A stretch of DNA of 64,000 nt. Origin: Exobasidium rhododendri (taxonomy: Eukaryota > Basidiomycota > Exobasidiomycetes > Exobasidiales > Exobasidiaceae). Every line of letters starts with the position of its first letter. Within the stretch, counting starts at the first letter, position 1. The DNA is taken from assembly GCA_026210745.1 (NCBI GenBank), contig CP110630.1, positions 496,001-560,000 of the forward strand. The letters run 5' to 3'. The position numbers were made by a program, and so were the translations under genes. A model generated the notes under the pieces. That model was given only the letters and a program-made list of their open reading frames with translations. It was not told the origin of the DNA and made no database searches. Below are positions 47,928 through 58,312 of this stretch, one piece after another.

Positions 47928-49118
47928 ATGGTCTTTTTATTTCCTTCACTGCTCCTGGCAGCCTTGTTTCTTCTGAGTTCACTATGCCTCGCTGCTCCTG
48001 CTCCCATGAACCCGCGCGATCAGCATCGCTTCCGTATCTCGGTAGACAGGTCATCCGCAGACAATGCCCGAACTCCGCGACTGGGAAGCAGCCGTCACAA
48101 TGCGCCATCCCATTCAGGTAATTCGACCTCTCGAGCCCATTTTGCCTCTTTTGGGTCACGGTATCAAGAGTCAGGAGCAGAGCATTCCCAACGCGACAAT
48201 CGACACTACGAGACTGTCCCTGCTTTATCGCCCCTTCCGTACGACGACTCTATTGACTTTTCTTATCTGCTGTCTGACAGTGAGCATCACGATAATCCAC
48301 AAGCGGGAACGTCCATGTACGGCTTTGGAGTAGCGTCCAGTCCTGCATTCGACTACTCCTTTACGAATAGCGCCACGCCCCCACCGGCCTCTCCTGCTTA
48401 TCCGGACTACACAGATAGCTACTGGCAACAGTCCGGAGTGGACAACTTGACGGAACAGTATGCGAATCATCATTTCACGGGAAATTATCATAATAGTTCA
48501 ATGCATAGCGCAAGTAGCTCACGACGCAACTACGATGACCTCTTGCCGCCACACCCAACGTTAGGCCTTGATACTCCCTACCTGTCTTCAGACCAGCACT
48601 CCTACAGCACGAATTGTGACAAGAATCTCCCACAGCATCCAGCCTATCAATACACGATCGACATTGGATACAATTGGCAGTCGCCTGATGAAAAAGTGTG
48701 GACGATGCTGCCGATAGAGAAAAAGGAAGAGATAGTGGACCGTGTGCAGGAGCATCGATCGTATCAAGGGTCAAGCATCCGATCTCGAATGATGAAGAAG
48801 CTCGTTCCTGCTCTTGCTCAGGATTTCTTGAGTGCGACAGACAGTCGTATCGAGAATGCGGTCGACACCCTTTTCCCCATCGTTGGCAAGAATAGAAGTC
48901 TGATCTTGTGGATGGAGAATCTTACACCGAACCAAGGCAGACAAATTATCGCGAACCTGATGTCGGTGACGAATTATAGCAGAAAGTCGGATCTGATGGA
49001 TCTGATCTTCAAGAGTCGATTCTCATCCGCAGATGCATGGCAGGTACTCCACGGTGACGCACAGGTGTGGGAGTACGTCGCTCAACGATTCAGGCTTCAC
49101 GGCGGCGGCAGCAGGTGA
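47928..49118 (+). CDS. P23: secreted family protein, two modules
   Basis: 396 residues from the ATG that opens the signal peptide (MVFLFPSLLLAALFLLSS). XP tract AP-AP, then MNPRD. NARTPRL and SGNSTSRA are the variant TSR pair. The disordered part is Tyr/Ser/Asn-rich. Module 1 is about 245-315 (DIGYNWQSPDEKVWTML, FLSATDSRIENAVDTLFP), module 2 about 325-390 (LWMENLTPNQGRQII). It stops at LHGGGSR with no module 3. It is the last gene of the long plus-strand run and converges with P24. Confidence 0.87.
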   Translation: MVFLFPSLLLAALFLLSSLCLAAPAPMNPRDQHRFRISVDRSSADNARTPRLGSSRHNAPSHSGNSTSRAHFASFGSRYQESGAEHSQRDNRHYETVPALSPLPYDDSIDFSYLLSDSEHHDNPQAGTSMYGFGVASSPAFDYSFTNSATPPPASPAYPDYTDSYWQQSGVDNLTEQYANHHFTGNYHNSSMHSASSSRRNYDDLLPPHPTLGLDTPYLSSDQHSYSTNCDKNLPQHPAYQYTIDIGYNWQSPDEKVWTMLPIEKKEEIVDRVQEHRSYQGSSIRSRMMKKLVPALAQDFLSATDSRIENAVDTLFPIVGKNRSLILWMENLTPNQGRQIIANLMSVTNYSRKSDLMDLIFKSRFSSADAWQVLHGDAQVWEYVAQRFRLHGGGSR

Positions 49119-49615
49119 TTGTATAGATAGAGAGGGTCGCCTCACCATCACCGATCCTAGTCTACATACAGCTTATATTCGGACGCCACAATCTTCATGA
49201 CTTTCCTGCCTCTTGTTGGTGCGATAGATGTTAGGTCAGTAAGACCACGCATTGATCTGTAATGAATGTGACCCACGCGACACCCCACGCGACGCCCCCC
49301 ACGCGAGCACAAGCCTTGCTAAGACTGCGCCACGTGATCGAAAGCTAGATTGATGACGTCAGCGCGTCTTTTACGAGTGTCTTTTGGCGTATAATTACCG
49401 TACAAGGGGAATCGGCTCGCATCTTGTTGAGCACAAACAAACAATTCTCATTCTCGAGTATCGCAAGGTAGGGTTAGTCGCCCATACCTTCCATCGATGC
49501 GATACTCTCGTCACGCAAGCAGAAGTCATTCATCGGAACAGTGTGGTCATTCATTTCATTGGGGGAGGGGGACGATTTTCTTTCTGCGCGGCAGACTACG
49601 TAATTACATCTACAT
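49119..49615. other. convergent P23/P24 intergenic region
   Basis: 497 bp between two convergent stops. It holds three copies of CCACGCGA (49273-49280, 49285-49292, 49299-49306) in a short GC-rich patch. ORFs over its right end are mirror images of P24. Confidence 0.45.
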
Positions 49616-51499
49616 TCACTCATCGTCGTAGTCGTCATCATCTTCGCCGTCCTGATCTTCATCATCGTCACCACCATGGTTGCTACCGCGCTGCTGCTGA
49701 TTATAACCCTGCATCGGTGGGCGTTGTTGATGATAGGGTTGCTGTTGTGGGTGGAACGGTGGTCGAGCAGCATTGGGATGACCGAATTGACCAGGTGGTC
49801 CAAATTGGCTGGGATGAACCCCTTGATTAGGATAAGGAGGATACGGTTGTTGCGGATGAGGGAAAGGAGGGCCTCCTGGGTAGGGAGCTCGCTGCTGCTG
49901 TGGGTGGAAGGGAGGACCACCCGGTCGCTGTTGAGGATATGGCTGCCCCTGCTGAGGATAGGGAGGATAGGGAGGACCTTGCTGAGGCGGTCTTTGAGGG
50001 AATTGCCTCTGCTGCATCATTTGCGCCTGCTTTGCTCTTTGTTTAGCCGTGACAGGACCGAATCCGAACAGCCAGCCCATGAGGTCCGTCAGCATTTGCG
50101 AGTCACTTTGGTAGAGCAAAGCATAGCCAAAACCAGGAAAGATTTGATGCTGTTGAAGTATTTGCTTAGCATCTTCGGTTGTGCAAGTGTCTCTGGTGGA
50201 CATGACCATCGCTATGACTTTTCCTTGCTCCGTTGTAGTGAGCATGTAGTTCCAGGATGTTCTCTTTAATGTCTGCACGCGACTTCTGCCCAATGTTTCT
50301 CCTCCATCTGCGTTGTTCAAGAGTATTTTCGTCCAGGTGGCGAACATTTTCAGGCCGATCTGGTCGGACTTGAGAAGGATCTGCGCTGTCGATGGTCGCA
50401 GCTTCGACGATACAAAGTACGCACGCACTTGATCCTCCTCTAGCCCGGTCTGTTCTTCCATCCTCTTGACCAGTACGTCACCTTCGTCTTCCGTCATGTT
50501 TTCCATCCAAACGGGTGGACCACCTTGACCAGGGAAGAGCGAATCAAGGACCAGACTCACAGTAGCCGTGTTCTCACTAGTCAATGCTTGTAACACTTTG
50601 GGATTCAGACGCTCTTGAAGAATTTGAGCAGCATCGGATTTGACGATCCCACGTTGTCTGTTGATGAGGGTAAGGATGTATTTCTGATTGTCGTCGCCTA
50701 ATTTACCCCAGTACGATCGACTTGGATCATGGTAAGACACGGCGTTTTGGTTGTCGTTGTCGTCATCGTTGCCCTGGTCGTGAGACTTTCTGGAAAGTCT
50801 GGATGTTCTGGACTGTCTTCGAGAAGACACAACCTGCTGACTGTGGTCTGTTTCTTCTTCAGCGGCATCAGAGTTCCCTGCTTGACTTCCATGCTCCTTT
50901 CCAGATCTGCGACGTCGACGTTCACCGTGGTGACGACCGGAAGATTGACCGTGGGCTTCCGCCTCCTGTTGGAAGTCGCCACTTAAACTCATGCTGGCAA
51001 AGTCGGGAAGGACATCGCCTTGCTGGCTCTCCATGTACTGTCGATAGAGCTCCGGATTGAAAGGCTGCTCCTCGTCGTCTTCTCCTTGACCGTGGTGTGA
51101 GCCGGCGCCCATCGAGGCAATGTTGAAGTCGTCCTGGTGACCGCGGGCACGGGATGGCTTCTCTCTGGTGCGTCGTAGTGGTCGAGAAGTTTGGGCTCCA
51201 GTCTCATGGAGGATGTTGGATCGGCTTCTACCAGAGCGGGAAGGGACAGGATACCCCTCTTCCTCCAAAGCGACGTGAAGTCTAGCTCGGGAAGAGTGTG
51301 CGTGCATCTCCTCGTCATAGTCTTCGTGGTGCGATGATTCCGGCTCAGGAACCTTACTGCTAGCCTTCTTTCTGCTACTACGCTCTTTGCTGAAGCTGAA
51401 CATGGGAGCAGGAGCTGGACTCGGTGACGGTGCAGCGATGGTCAGGCCGTAGAGGCACGAGATGATGGCCAGAATGACCAGCTTGGAGTAAGGTAGCAT
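49616..51499 (-). CDS. P24: longest class C member with Pro/Gln tail
   Basis: 627 residues. Signal peptide 1-22, XP tract AP-SP-SP-AP-AP, then MFSFSKE. Arg/Lys/Ser-rich segment with GAQTSRP. Module 1 is about 262-325 (YWGKLGDDNQKYILTLI, ALTSENTATVSLVLDSLFP), module 2 about 327-390 (VWMENMTEDEGDVLV, TGLEEDQVRAYFV), module 3 about 412-480 (SWNYMLTTTEQGKVIAMV, GFGYALLYQSDSQ). From about 484 a unique tail follows: PPYPPYPQQG-like repeats, then an acidic end (GGDDDEDQDGEDDDDYDDE). No other member has it. Confidence 0.88.
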   Translation of the reverse strand: MLPYSKLVILAIISCLYGLTIAAPSPSPAPAPMFSFSKERSSRKKASSKVPEPESSHHEDYDEEMHAHSSRARLHVALEEEGYPVPSRSGRSRSNILHETGAQTSRPLRRTREKPSRARGHQDDFNIASMGAGSHHGQGEDDEEQPFNPELYRQYMESQQGDVLPDFASMSLSGDFQQEAEAHGQSSGRHHGERRRRRSGKEHGSQAGNSDAAEEETDHSQQVVSSRRQSRTSRLSRKSHDQGNDDDNDNQNAVSYHDPSRSYWGKLGDDNQKYILTLINRQRGIVKSDAAQILQERLNPKVLQALTSENTATVSLVLDSLFPGQGGPPVWMENMTEDEGDVLVKRMEEQTGLEEDQVRAYFVSSKLRPSTAQILLKSDQIGLKMFATWTKILLNNADGGETLGRSRVQTLKRTSWNYMLTTTEQGKVIAMVMSTRDTCTTEDAKQILQQHQIFPGFGYALLYQSDSQMLTDLMGWLFGFGPVTAKQRAKQAQMMQQRQFPQRPPQQGPPYPPYPQQGQPYPQQRPGGPPFHPQQQRAPYPGGPPFPHPQQPYPPYPNQGVHPSQFGPPGQFGHPNAARPPFHPQQQPYHQQRPPMQGYNQQQRGSNHGGDDDEDQDGEDDDDYDDE

Positions 51500-52314
51500 G
51501 GCTGCTGATTGAAAGAGGGGGGAGTAGAAGAGGTAGAAGGCAGATCTCTGAGGAGGGAGAGAAGAAAGGCGTCTCTATCCTCTCGAATTCGCTTCTTTTA
51601 TGTGTCATTTCCTTCTTCGATTCTTCGCGTCTGTCCTGCTCCTTCCATCATTCTCGACAGTGATGATGCGAAAGGAGATGAGTACAGATTGTTTTGCATC
51701 AATTCCAATGCGTGGGCGTAGAGATGACTCACTAGTGGAGGAGAACTCCTTCAGAGCAAGTTTCAGGGCCATTGTATTGTCCTAGTCTATACTGGTCTGA
51801 TGCCCTACCTCAATCTTAATAGTGCACGCTGATACAGCACATTTCACATCTAATGCTTGGGCGTAGCAAATTAGCATCGTCACGGTCAATCAGATGGGCC
51901 GACACATACCATCGACTAGCTATATGTACGCCCACCGCCTCTTGTTAGCAGTGCTCTTTCCTCCATGCATAGCACCTGCGATGCTGCAGTCGAGATGAAG
52001 CACATCTTGTAAGAAAAAGGACTGATCTTGCTATCGGCTGCTCTTCTTATTCTCCATATCACTGCACAGCATTATACCTGCAGGGCGAGGCATTTGATAA
52101 GAGTACCGAGAGTGTGATAATGCACCTCTAGATAGTGAACATGTGATCAAGTGTATGATTGCGCACACAGACGGACCGTGTTGAACTGTGTGAGTTCATG
52201 TGAGTACTGAGGGACGTTGCTGCGATCTGTCTCGCGTAGAAGGATACGAGGCGGAAGGATTAAGGTCATATCATTTTTCGAAGCTCAGGGGAAGTAGGAC
52301 ATGAAGATCGGAAT
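51500..52314 (-). promoter_or_regulatory. P24 upstream / P25 downstream region
   Basis: 815 bp, the longest gene-free gap not caused by a transposon. On minus, CATAAAAG at about 51594-51603 lies about 100 bp before the P24 ATG and could be its TATA. I see nothing else that can be supported. Confidence 0.4.
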
Positions 52315-53850
52315 CTAGAGACTATTATACAGCGCAAGAAGAAGATTGTTGCGCTCTTCACCCTTCGTCGAAAGAAGTCTCTGACCGTAGCCGCGCTCGA
52401 CATGAGCGTTGTCGAGACGCAGCTTTGCTTGCTGAAGATCTGTACGATACGCATCTGCAACCATACCGAGCACAACTCCCTTCCTCTTGTCGTCCAGATT
52501 CCACTCCCAGTTCTGTTTGTCTTCTTGTTCACTCGTTGCCTCCTCCTCACAGTCGCTGTACTCCTCTTCATCGTCGTCTTCGTCATGACTTGCGCACTCC
52601 TTGCTCGCTTGAGGCCGATGATAGTACTCGTCCTTGACGTGACCGGGAAGGACATACGTGGTCGGGTGCATTATCCACTGATTCAAGTCATGATCTTCAG
52701 CGTAGACAAGGGCGTGGGCAAGGTCGGGCTCCAGACGCAAGCGTAAGAAGCTGTTTCGCACCACGTCTGCACTGTCGCCCGTAGCATGCACCACCCTCTG
52801 CACCAGGTACTCACTTGCTTCTTCGGGCATCCCTTTGCTCCACATGGGCAGCTTCGTGTGTGGCTTCAAGGGAAACAGTACCTGGAGCGCCTGGTCAACT
52901 CTTGCTGGCTTCTTGGAGAGCAGATACCGTTCGATGCGTGCCGTCAATTGCGCCTGCAGCACTGGTTTCACGGTAGAGTCCAGCAGACCTCGCCTCATAC
53001 TGATCACCTTCAGCATCTTCTTCTGCTGCTCTTCGCTTCTTTGTGTCCAGATAGGGCGGTCTATCTCAGATTCTTCTTCTTGCCCTTCTTCGGCTGCTGC
53101 TTCTACTACTGTACGATGCCTGGACGACTTTCCTTTACTGCGGCGCTTGTCCTTTGACGTGCGGAAGGAGCTTGTACTATTCTCCTCGCCGCCTCCCGAT
53201 ATATTAAGCTCGATGAAAGCATCACTGATATCGTTCGTGTCATACTGCGACTCATAGAGGTCGCTGGAGCGTTCGTAGTGTTGGCCTCTTTGTTGTTCGG
53301 GCTTGGCGAAGGGGTCGTACTCGTGCTGACTGTAGGGCGGCATGGGGTGATTGCTCGAACCTTGGGCGTCTTCACTGGTATCGCGGTGCCGTCGTGGCTG
53401 ACGACGATCTCCCTCTTCACCGTATGTTTGATGGTCTGATCGACTCTGGCCGTGGCTACCTTGCGTTTTCTCGCTTCTCTCTCGGCGATGTCGCTCCCTT
53501 TCTCCTTTTCGTCGATGCTCACCCCTATCCTCAACACCGGAAGGCGCTTGCTGCTCCAAGAAGTCATCTGTGGCCGATCTGCGCCTCGAAGTGTGGCCAT
53601 GACTGGATCTCGCTTCATGCTTCTCTCGAGACGAACCTACCCGGACGGTGTGGGCGCCAGAGTAAGAAGGATGCTCCTCTGAGTCCGTCGTGATGGTCCT
53701 TACCTTGCGAAGGCGGGGTGTGGATGTGTAGGGGTCGTGTTCGTATCTGTGATGACCATCCATGGGACTTGGCACAGGAGTTGGCGAAGGCAATGCCACA
53801 CTGAAGCTACAGATAAGGAAGAGTATGGTGGCAACATGGAAGAGCGACAT
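52315..53850 (-). CDS. P25: secreted family protein, class C
   Basis: 511 residues. Signal peptide 1-19, five-unit XP tract LP-SP-TP-VP-SP, then MDGHH. LRKVRTITT, GAHTVRV and HGHTSRR follow. The middle is charged (Glu/Arg/His-rich) rather than Gln/Tyr-rich. Module 1 is about 264-328 (IWTQRSEEQQKKMLKVI, YLLSKKPARVDQALQVLFP), module 2 about 333-395 (MWSKGMPEEASEYLV, TGDSADVVRNSFL). A strongly acidic linker (DEDDDEEEYSDCEEEATSE) leads to module 3, about 447-511 (WEWNLDDKRKGVVLGMV, GYGQRLLSTKGEE). Confidence 0.88.
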   Translation of the reverse strand: MSLFHVATILFLICSFSVALPSPTPVPSPMDGHHRYEHDPYTSTPRLRKVRTITTDSEEHPSYSGAHTVRVGSSREKHEARSSHGHTSRRRSATDDFLEQQAPSGVEDRGEHRRKGERERHRRERSEKTQGSHGQSRSDHQTYGEEGDRRQPRRHRDTSEDAQGSSNHPMPPYSQHEYDPFAKPEQQRGQHYERSSDLYESQYDTNDISDAFIELNISGGGEENSTSSFRTSKDKRRSKGKSSRHRTVVEAAAEEGQEEESEIDRPIWTQRSEEQQKKMLKVISMRRGLLDSTVKPVLQAQLTARIERYLLSKKPARVDQALQVLFPLKPHTKLPMWSKGMPEEASEYLVQRVVHATGDSADVVRNSFLRLRLEPDLAHALVYAEDHDLNQWIMHPTTYVLPGHVKDEYYHRPQASKECASHDEDDDEEEYSDCEEEATSEQEDKQNWEWNLDDKRKGVVLGMVADAYRTDLQQAKLRLDNAHVERGYGQRLLSTKGEERNNLLLALYNSL

Positions 53851-54337
53851 GAATGCTTGGCGATGAAGTGTGGAGGGAAGAGTCGAGGATAAAAAAAGTT
53901 GGTAGCAGCCCCTTAAATCTGGACTTCTGGATTCGTTGTCACCTTTACCTACTTATCCCTGAGTAGCATTGTATCGTCCCGAGAGAGGCAAAGCTTCTCT
54001 CATAGTGACAACAAAATACATCATTGGCTGATGGAAACTCTGTACAGCCTCGTGTAGTACGCCCAGTTCTTAACTTGTTCGTGACTGTAGAGTAGAGTCT
54101 CACTTCGGCGTCAAGCGATTCAAGCTCTTTGATTAAATTGATACCATAAAACGTTTCACAGCACACTGCACCTAATCATATACATCGTCTCACATTGAAT
54201 AAAGCAGGGTGATAGGATGCTCTACGCTGGAGACGACTAGAGGAGAAGAGCAAGGATTCTGCGGAGAGCGCTAAGTTGCACGATGCCATCCAATGTATTG
54301 TGTCAGGATCGTAGCTTCAGTGTCTCCTAGATCCAGC
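53851..54337 (-). promoter_or_regulatory. P25 upstream / P26 downstream region
   Basis: 487 bp with no gene. An A-run (about 53890) lies 40 bp upstream of P25 on minus, but I see no convincing TATA. Confidence 0.35.
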
Positions 54338-56017
54338 CTACTCCGGGAACACCTTTGTGTTCATGAAGTGGATGAATTTCATAAAGTTCTCGAATTCACT
54401 TCCCAGCAAATGCATACCAAATCCTGCTTCAATGTGATCCTGCCTGAGCTTCTGAAGCGCAGTGTCTTCGTCCACATCGCACGTCAGCATGACCAAATGG
54501 ATGACCTCGTCCTTGTCAATGTCGCCAAGACCGTTCTCCCACGGGTAGTGCTGAAATTTCGCGCTAGTGTCCTCCTCTTCCTCGATCGCGTGCGAAGCGG
54601 CAGCGCTGGCCATCCTCTTCTGCTTCTTCCGGAGCGTTCTTTCTCTGGCGATCTTTCTGTTGAGCTCGAACACGTACGACTGGTACACTCTCAAAACGCT
54701 CTTCCTGGAAAGCTTCATGAGCTTGTGCGCTTTCTGTGGCGTCAGTTTCACTTCCATGAACAGGTTGCGGATCGTGTCTCTGCCTTGATGCGACACCTCA
54801 GCGAATCGTGATACGAGCGTGTCGCTTTCTTCGTCGGTAAAGGCATCGATCCAAAGCGGTCTACCCGTATGGTTCGGGAAGAGTGTGGTCAGAGCGAGTT
54901 CGACCGTGGCAATTCTTTTGCTTAGCAGGGCGCTTCTCAGCAGTTCGGTCAGACTCGCTGCAAAGACCTCGACAATCTCACTGTAGAAGAGGCCCCTTCG
55001 CCTGCTCGCAATCTCCATCAGCTGATACTGCTGCTGCTCGTCCTGCATGGAAGGCCACACGGATGATTCGTGTTGCTGCTCGACACTCTCCTCTTTTGCT
55101 TTCTTCTTCGACGATCGGTGTGACTTTCCGCTACGGTGGACCCCCTTGCGTCGACTGGATGTGTTCTCCATCTCGTGCGTCAGACCGTCCTCCTCTGACA
55201 GCTTCAGTGTGATAAAGTCGTCGCCCTGATGGAAGTGCTCGGTCTGAGCGCCATAGTCAGCGCTCGGTACGATACTCCAGTCCTGATTGGGCTGTTCTTC
55301 GATCGTCGTCGAATCGGAGTCTTGTGCGTAGTCTTGGTCGTACATGGTCGGATAGGCGTAGTCGGCCGAAAGAGGAACGAGCTGCCGGCTGCTTTGTTCG
55401 CTGTGCTGACTTTCTGGATGACGCTCGTGTCCACGACTGTCAGAGCTCCTTCCCAGCTGAGCGCGAATACGATGAAGCTTGTCGAGTGCGGAAGACTGCT
55501 GTCGTGAGCTACTCTCACCTGCCAGTGGTGGTCTTCGTGACGTGGCCTGACGGAGATACTCGTTCTGACCTCCTTCCCGCCTTCGAGCCTGAGGAGGTCG
55601 ATGTAACGTTTCACCTGCCATCAGTCCACTAGGCATACGGAGCCGAGATGTGTGTGATCCAGACTGCGTGGCAGCGTCTTGAGGCTGCGAGAAGCGAGAA
55701 GTTCGTGCACCAGATAGTGTAGCTGCGTCCTGAAAAGCGTGAGCGCGAGAAGTCTGAGAACCGTCAAAGGCACGGCGCATACTTCGAAGTCGAGGAGACT
55801 GAAAGCCTGAGTCGTAGTTTCGTTCATCTTTGTCTACGGAAAGTCGTGCCATATCGGCGTGTATGTGCAGATCAGCGTAGTCGCCGTATTGTGCAGTGTA
55901 GTCGTGCTGTTCTCTGCCACTCATCGGGCTGGGGCACGGCGATGGTGCAGGAGCCGCATGAGCCAGGTCATAAACACCAAGGAAGACGAGCAGCACCAGC
56001 TTGAAGAACGCTGTCAT
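54338..56017 (-). CDS. P26: class C member with expanded TSR repeat
   Basis: 559 residues. Signal peptide 1-21, five-unit XP tract AP-AP-SP-CP-SP, then MSGRE. Between about 70 and 125 the TSR motif is amplified: FQSPRL, SQTSRA, then two units QDAATLSGARTSR and QDAATQSGSHTSR. The middle is Ser/Gln/Arg-rich. Module 1 is about 318-382 (VWPSMQDEQQQYQLMEI, ALLSKRIATVELALTTLFP), module 2 about 386-450 (LWIDAFTDEESDTLV), module 3 about 491-559 (PWENGLGDIDKDEVIHLV, GFGMHLLGSEFENF). A Lys/Arg-rich linker (RTLRKKQKR) lies before module 3. Confidence 0.88.
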   Translation of the reverse strand: MTAFFKLVLLVFLGVYDLAHAAPAPSPCPSPMSGREQHDYTAQYGDYADLHIHADMARLSVDKDERNYDSGFQSPRLRSMRRAFDGSQTSRAHAFQDAATLSGARTSRFSQPQDAATQSGSHTSRLRMPSGLMAGETLHRPPQARRREGGQNEYLRQATSRRPPLAGESSSRQQSSALDKLHRIRAQLGRSSDSRGHERHPESQHSEQSSRQLVPLSADYAYPTMYDQDYAQDSDSTTIEEQPNQDWSIVPSADYGAQTEHFHQGDDFITLKLSEEDGLTHEMENTSSRRKGVHRSGKSHRSSKKKAKEESVEQQHESSVWPSMQDEQQQYQLMEIASRRRGLFYSEIVEVFAASLTELLRSALLSKRIATVELALTTLFPNHTGRPLWIDAFTDEESDTLVSRFAEVSHQGRDTIRNLFMEVKLTPQKAHKLMKLSRKSVLRVYQSYVFELNRKIARERTLRKKQKRMASAAASHAIEEEEDTSAKFQHYPWENGLGDIDKDEVIHLVMLTCDVDEDTALQKLRQDHIEAGFGMHLLGSEFENFMKFIHFMNTKVFPE

Positions 56018-56803
56018 CCTTGCTATGCTTTCGACTGGGTGATCGAGAGGGAGAAAGAAGCACCTACTTTCTGAAGAGTGTCAGTAGATGTGTCACGGGA
56101 AGGTATTGTGATCTGAGAGATGTCCGCCGCTTTTCCTTCCTTAGCGCTTTCTGCCCGACGCCCACTCGTTCAGTACTGTTGCAAGCGAGGTACCTTTGCT
56201 GCGATTCGATCAAGTAATAGCACAGCCCCACGTTTACGCCCGCAGGAAGTGGGAATGTGATACGTACAAATGTGAGTATATCTGATCGCAGCCGTGATGC
56301 ATTAAATGTGTGCAGTTTATCCTGCTGCGATGGAAAAGAGATTGCAGCATATTATACTAGTGCTCGACTCACTATCTGATCTTTCATCAAACGCCCTCAT
56401 GACTACAACCAGCAGTCCTATTCTCCTATGATCGAAAAGGGGAACATTGTCGGGATCTCGTATCTGGGAAAAAAGTGTGCTTCGCAGCAGTCTCTCTGGA
56501 GGCTCTCTTGGTAAGACGTGGGCGGAGGAAGATTTGCGGTAGAAAAGACCGGCAGCAGCTCCTGAGAAGTCTGTCTACATCAGCCTCGGTCTTTCGCCTC
56601 ACTTTATTGCGCCCGCACTATCAGATTTCATTCATGTGTGCTCTTGGTGAGGTGAGGAGATGTCAGGGGAAAGTGTCTTTAATCCGTAAGAATTAGGCAA
56701 AAATATTCACATGCCTTGAATACATGGAACAAAGCTCTTTCCTCCGTCTCTTCTCTGTCTCATACTTCACGAAGTCGACATCTTCCTGCTCACCACGGTA
56801 TCA
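56018..56803. promoter_or_regulatory. divergent region between P26 and P27
   Basis: 786 bp between divergent starts. No gene. AAATATTC near 56700 is the only TATA-like run toward P27, and none is clear toward P26. Confidence 0.4.
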
Positions 56804-58312
56804 ATGGCAAGGATCGCGACCTTAGGCGTGCTCTCGTGCATGTATGCAGTGACACTGGCTCGACCAGCTCCAGTTCCTGCTCCAATGGAGGGTGGAGATG
56901 GCGGCTGGGATCACCACAATCTTGCCAGAAGCTACGGCTTAGAAAAGGTGCGAACAAAAGGGAAGAAGGCGTCAAGCAGCCGTGAGGTACAGACATCCCG
57001 TCTTGCTAGCCAAGCCGATCTTGCATCCATGTTCGGCAGTCACACCTCTCGCCCTGTGTATCCTGCTCCTCAGCACCAGGATCACGGCTACATGACGCGG
57101 AACCCTGGCCAAGAGCAGTACCACCAAGACTTCCCACAGTACGGACAGCTGCCTTCCCATCATGCCCAGTCAGACGTCCAGTACAACACCCAATACGACC
57201 TGCAGGCTGGACAGTTCCATCCGCTCGGCAATCCATACGGTCAGGCGTCCTATCAAGCAGGCCAGCAGACCGGAGACACCTCGGAGGAGCCGGTGTACCA
57301 TCAGCTCTTTCCGCAGCAGCCTCAAGGAATCGCTGCACATAACTACCGTGGCGACCATGCCGGCTCCTCTGCACGCGATACTGCGCAAGTCCCTTATCCT
57401 ACCTCGAGTGGCCGCCACGATCACGGTCAGTACCAGCTGGACATCGACGAGGAAGAACGCCAACGGCAGATCGAGGAATACAATCGCTACGCAGCCTTGT
57501 ACAACGAGCAGTACACGAACATGTACAATGCGCAGTATGGAGCGTACCAGCAACCCGCTGCTGCTGCTGCACCGCAGGACATGCACTTGCCAGACGGCGT
57601 CACAAAGAAGCAGCGGTCCAAGAAAATGAAAGTATGGGAGACACTAGACAAGGCGCAAAAGGAAAAGATCCTCGAGACGATCAGCATCCGACGTGGAATC
57701 ACGCACGCCACTTCCATCAAATACATCGTGCCTGCCTTTACGGACCAGATGGCACTCGAGATGGAGAGTGACGACCTCGCAATTGTGGATGCAGCAATTA
57801 ATGACGTCTTTAAGATCACCAAACGGACAAGACTTCCAGTGTGGAAAGAGGGCAAGGATGAAAGGGAGTGTGAGCGACTCGTGGCGAGAATAGAAAGTAT
57901 GACGGGCCAGCCAAAAGACATCGTTCGAGGCGCCCTTCTTCAGAAGCAAGTCACCGCGGCGATGGCTCACCAGATGACATACACCAGTGACGTGATTCTT
58001 GGCAGCTTCATTCCGACACTGGGACTGCAAGTGCGGCAGGAGGAGGACAACACGCAGCAGCAGCAGCAGGGCGTCGACAGTGATGAAGCGGATTCTGGCA
58101 CAACATGGGACGCCGGTCTGAACAGGTATCAAAGAGGGGATGTGGCGAGGATTGTCCGGAATCGATTCTTCGGACACCTCAACGAGGCTCTGGAGGCACT
58201 GGCACAACCACACGTACACGGTGGATTTGGCAAGAAACTACTAAAGGCAAACGAAGCAGAGCGCGAGGAGCTGCTCCAGCATTTGTACTACGGTGGAGGT
58301 GCGGGTGATTGA
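56804..58312 (+). CDS. P27: secreted family protein, class C
   Basis: 502 residues. Signal peptide 1-19, XP tract RP-AP-VP-AP, then MEGGDGGW. LEKVRTKGK, EVQTSRL and GSHTSRP are textbook versions of the shared motifs. The middle is Tyr/Gln/His-rich with an acidic/Arg patch (DIDEEERQRQIEEYNR) that may form a short coil. Module 1 is about 275-340 (VWETLDKAQKEKILETI), module 2 about 344-405 (VWKEGKDERECERLV, TGQPKDIVRGALL), module 3 about 433-502 (TWDAGLNRYQRGDVARIV, GFGKKLLKANEAE). Confidence 0.88.
   Translation: MARIATLGVLSCMYAVTLARPAPVPAPMEGGDGGWDHHNLARSYGLEKVRTKGKKASSSREVQTSRLASQADLASMFGSHTSRPVYPAPQHQDHGYMTRNPGQEQYHQDFPQYGQLPSHHAQSDVQYNTQYDLQAGQFHPLGNPYGQASYQAGQQTGDTSEEPVYHQLFPQQPQGIAAHNYRGDHAGSSARDTAQVPYPTSSGRHDHGQYQLDIDEEERQRQIEEYNRYAALYNEQYTNMYNAQYGAYQQPAAAAAPQDMHLPDGVTKKQRSKKMKVWETLDKAQKEKILETISIRRGITHATSIKYIVPAFTDQMALEMESDDLAIVDAAINDVFKITKRTRLPVWKEGKDERECERLVARIESMTGQPKDIVRGALLQKQVTAAMAHQMTYTSDVILGSFIPTLGLQVRQEEDNTQQQQQGVDSDEADSGTTWDAGLNRYQRGDVARIVRNRFFGHLNEALEALAQPHVHGGFGKKLLKANEAEREELLQHLYYGGGAGD

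Noticed and set aside
49384-50269. Plus-strand ORFs of 148 and 197 residues opposite P24
   Set aside because: Their low-complexity Leu/Arg or His/Arg composition is what the antisense of Pro/Gln/Asp repeats gives.
52402-53257. Plus-strand ORFs of 114-140 residues opposite P25
   Set aside because: Antisense shadows of the charged middle and modules of P25; no independent signal.
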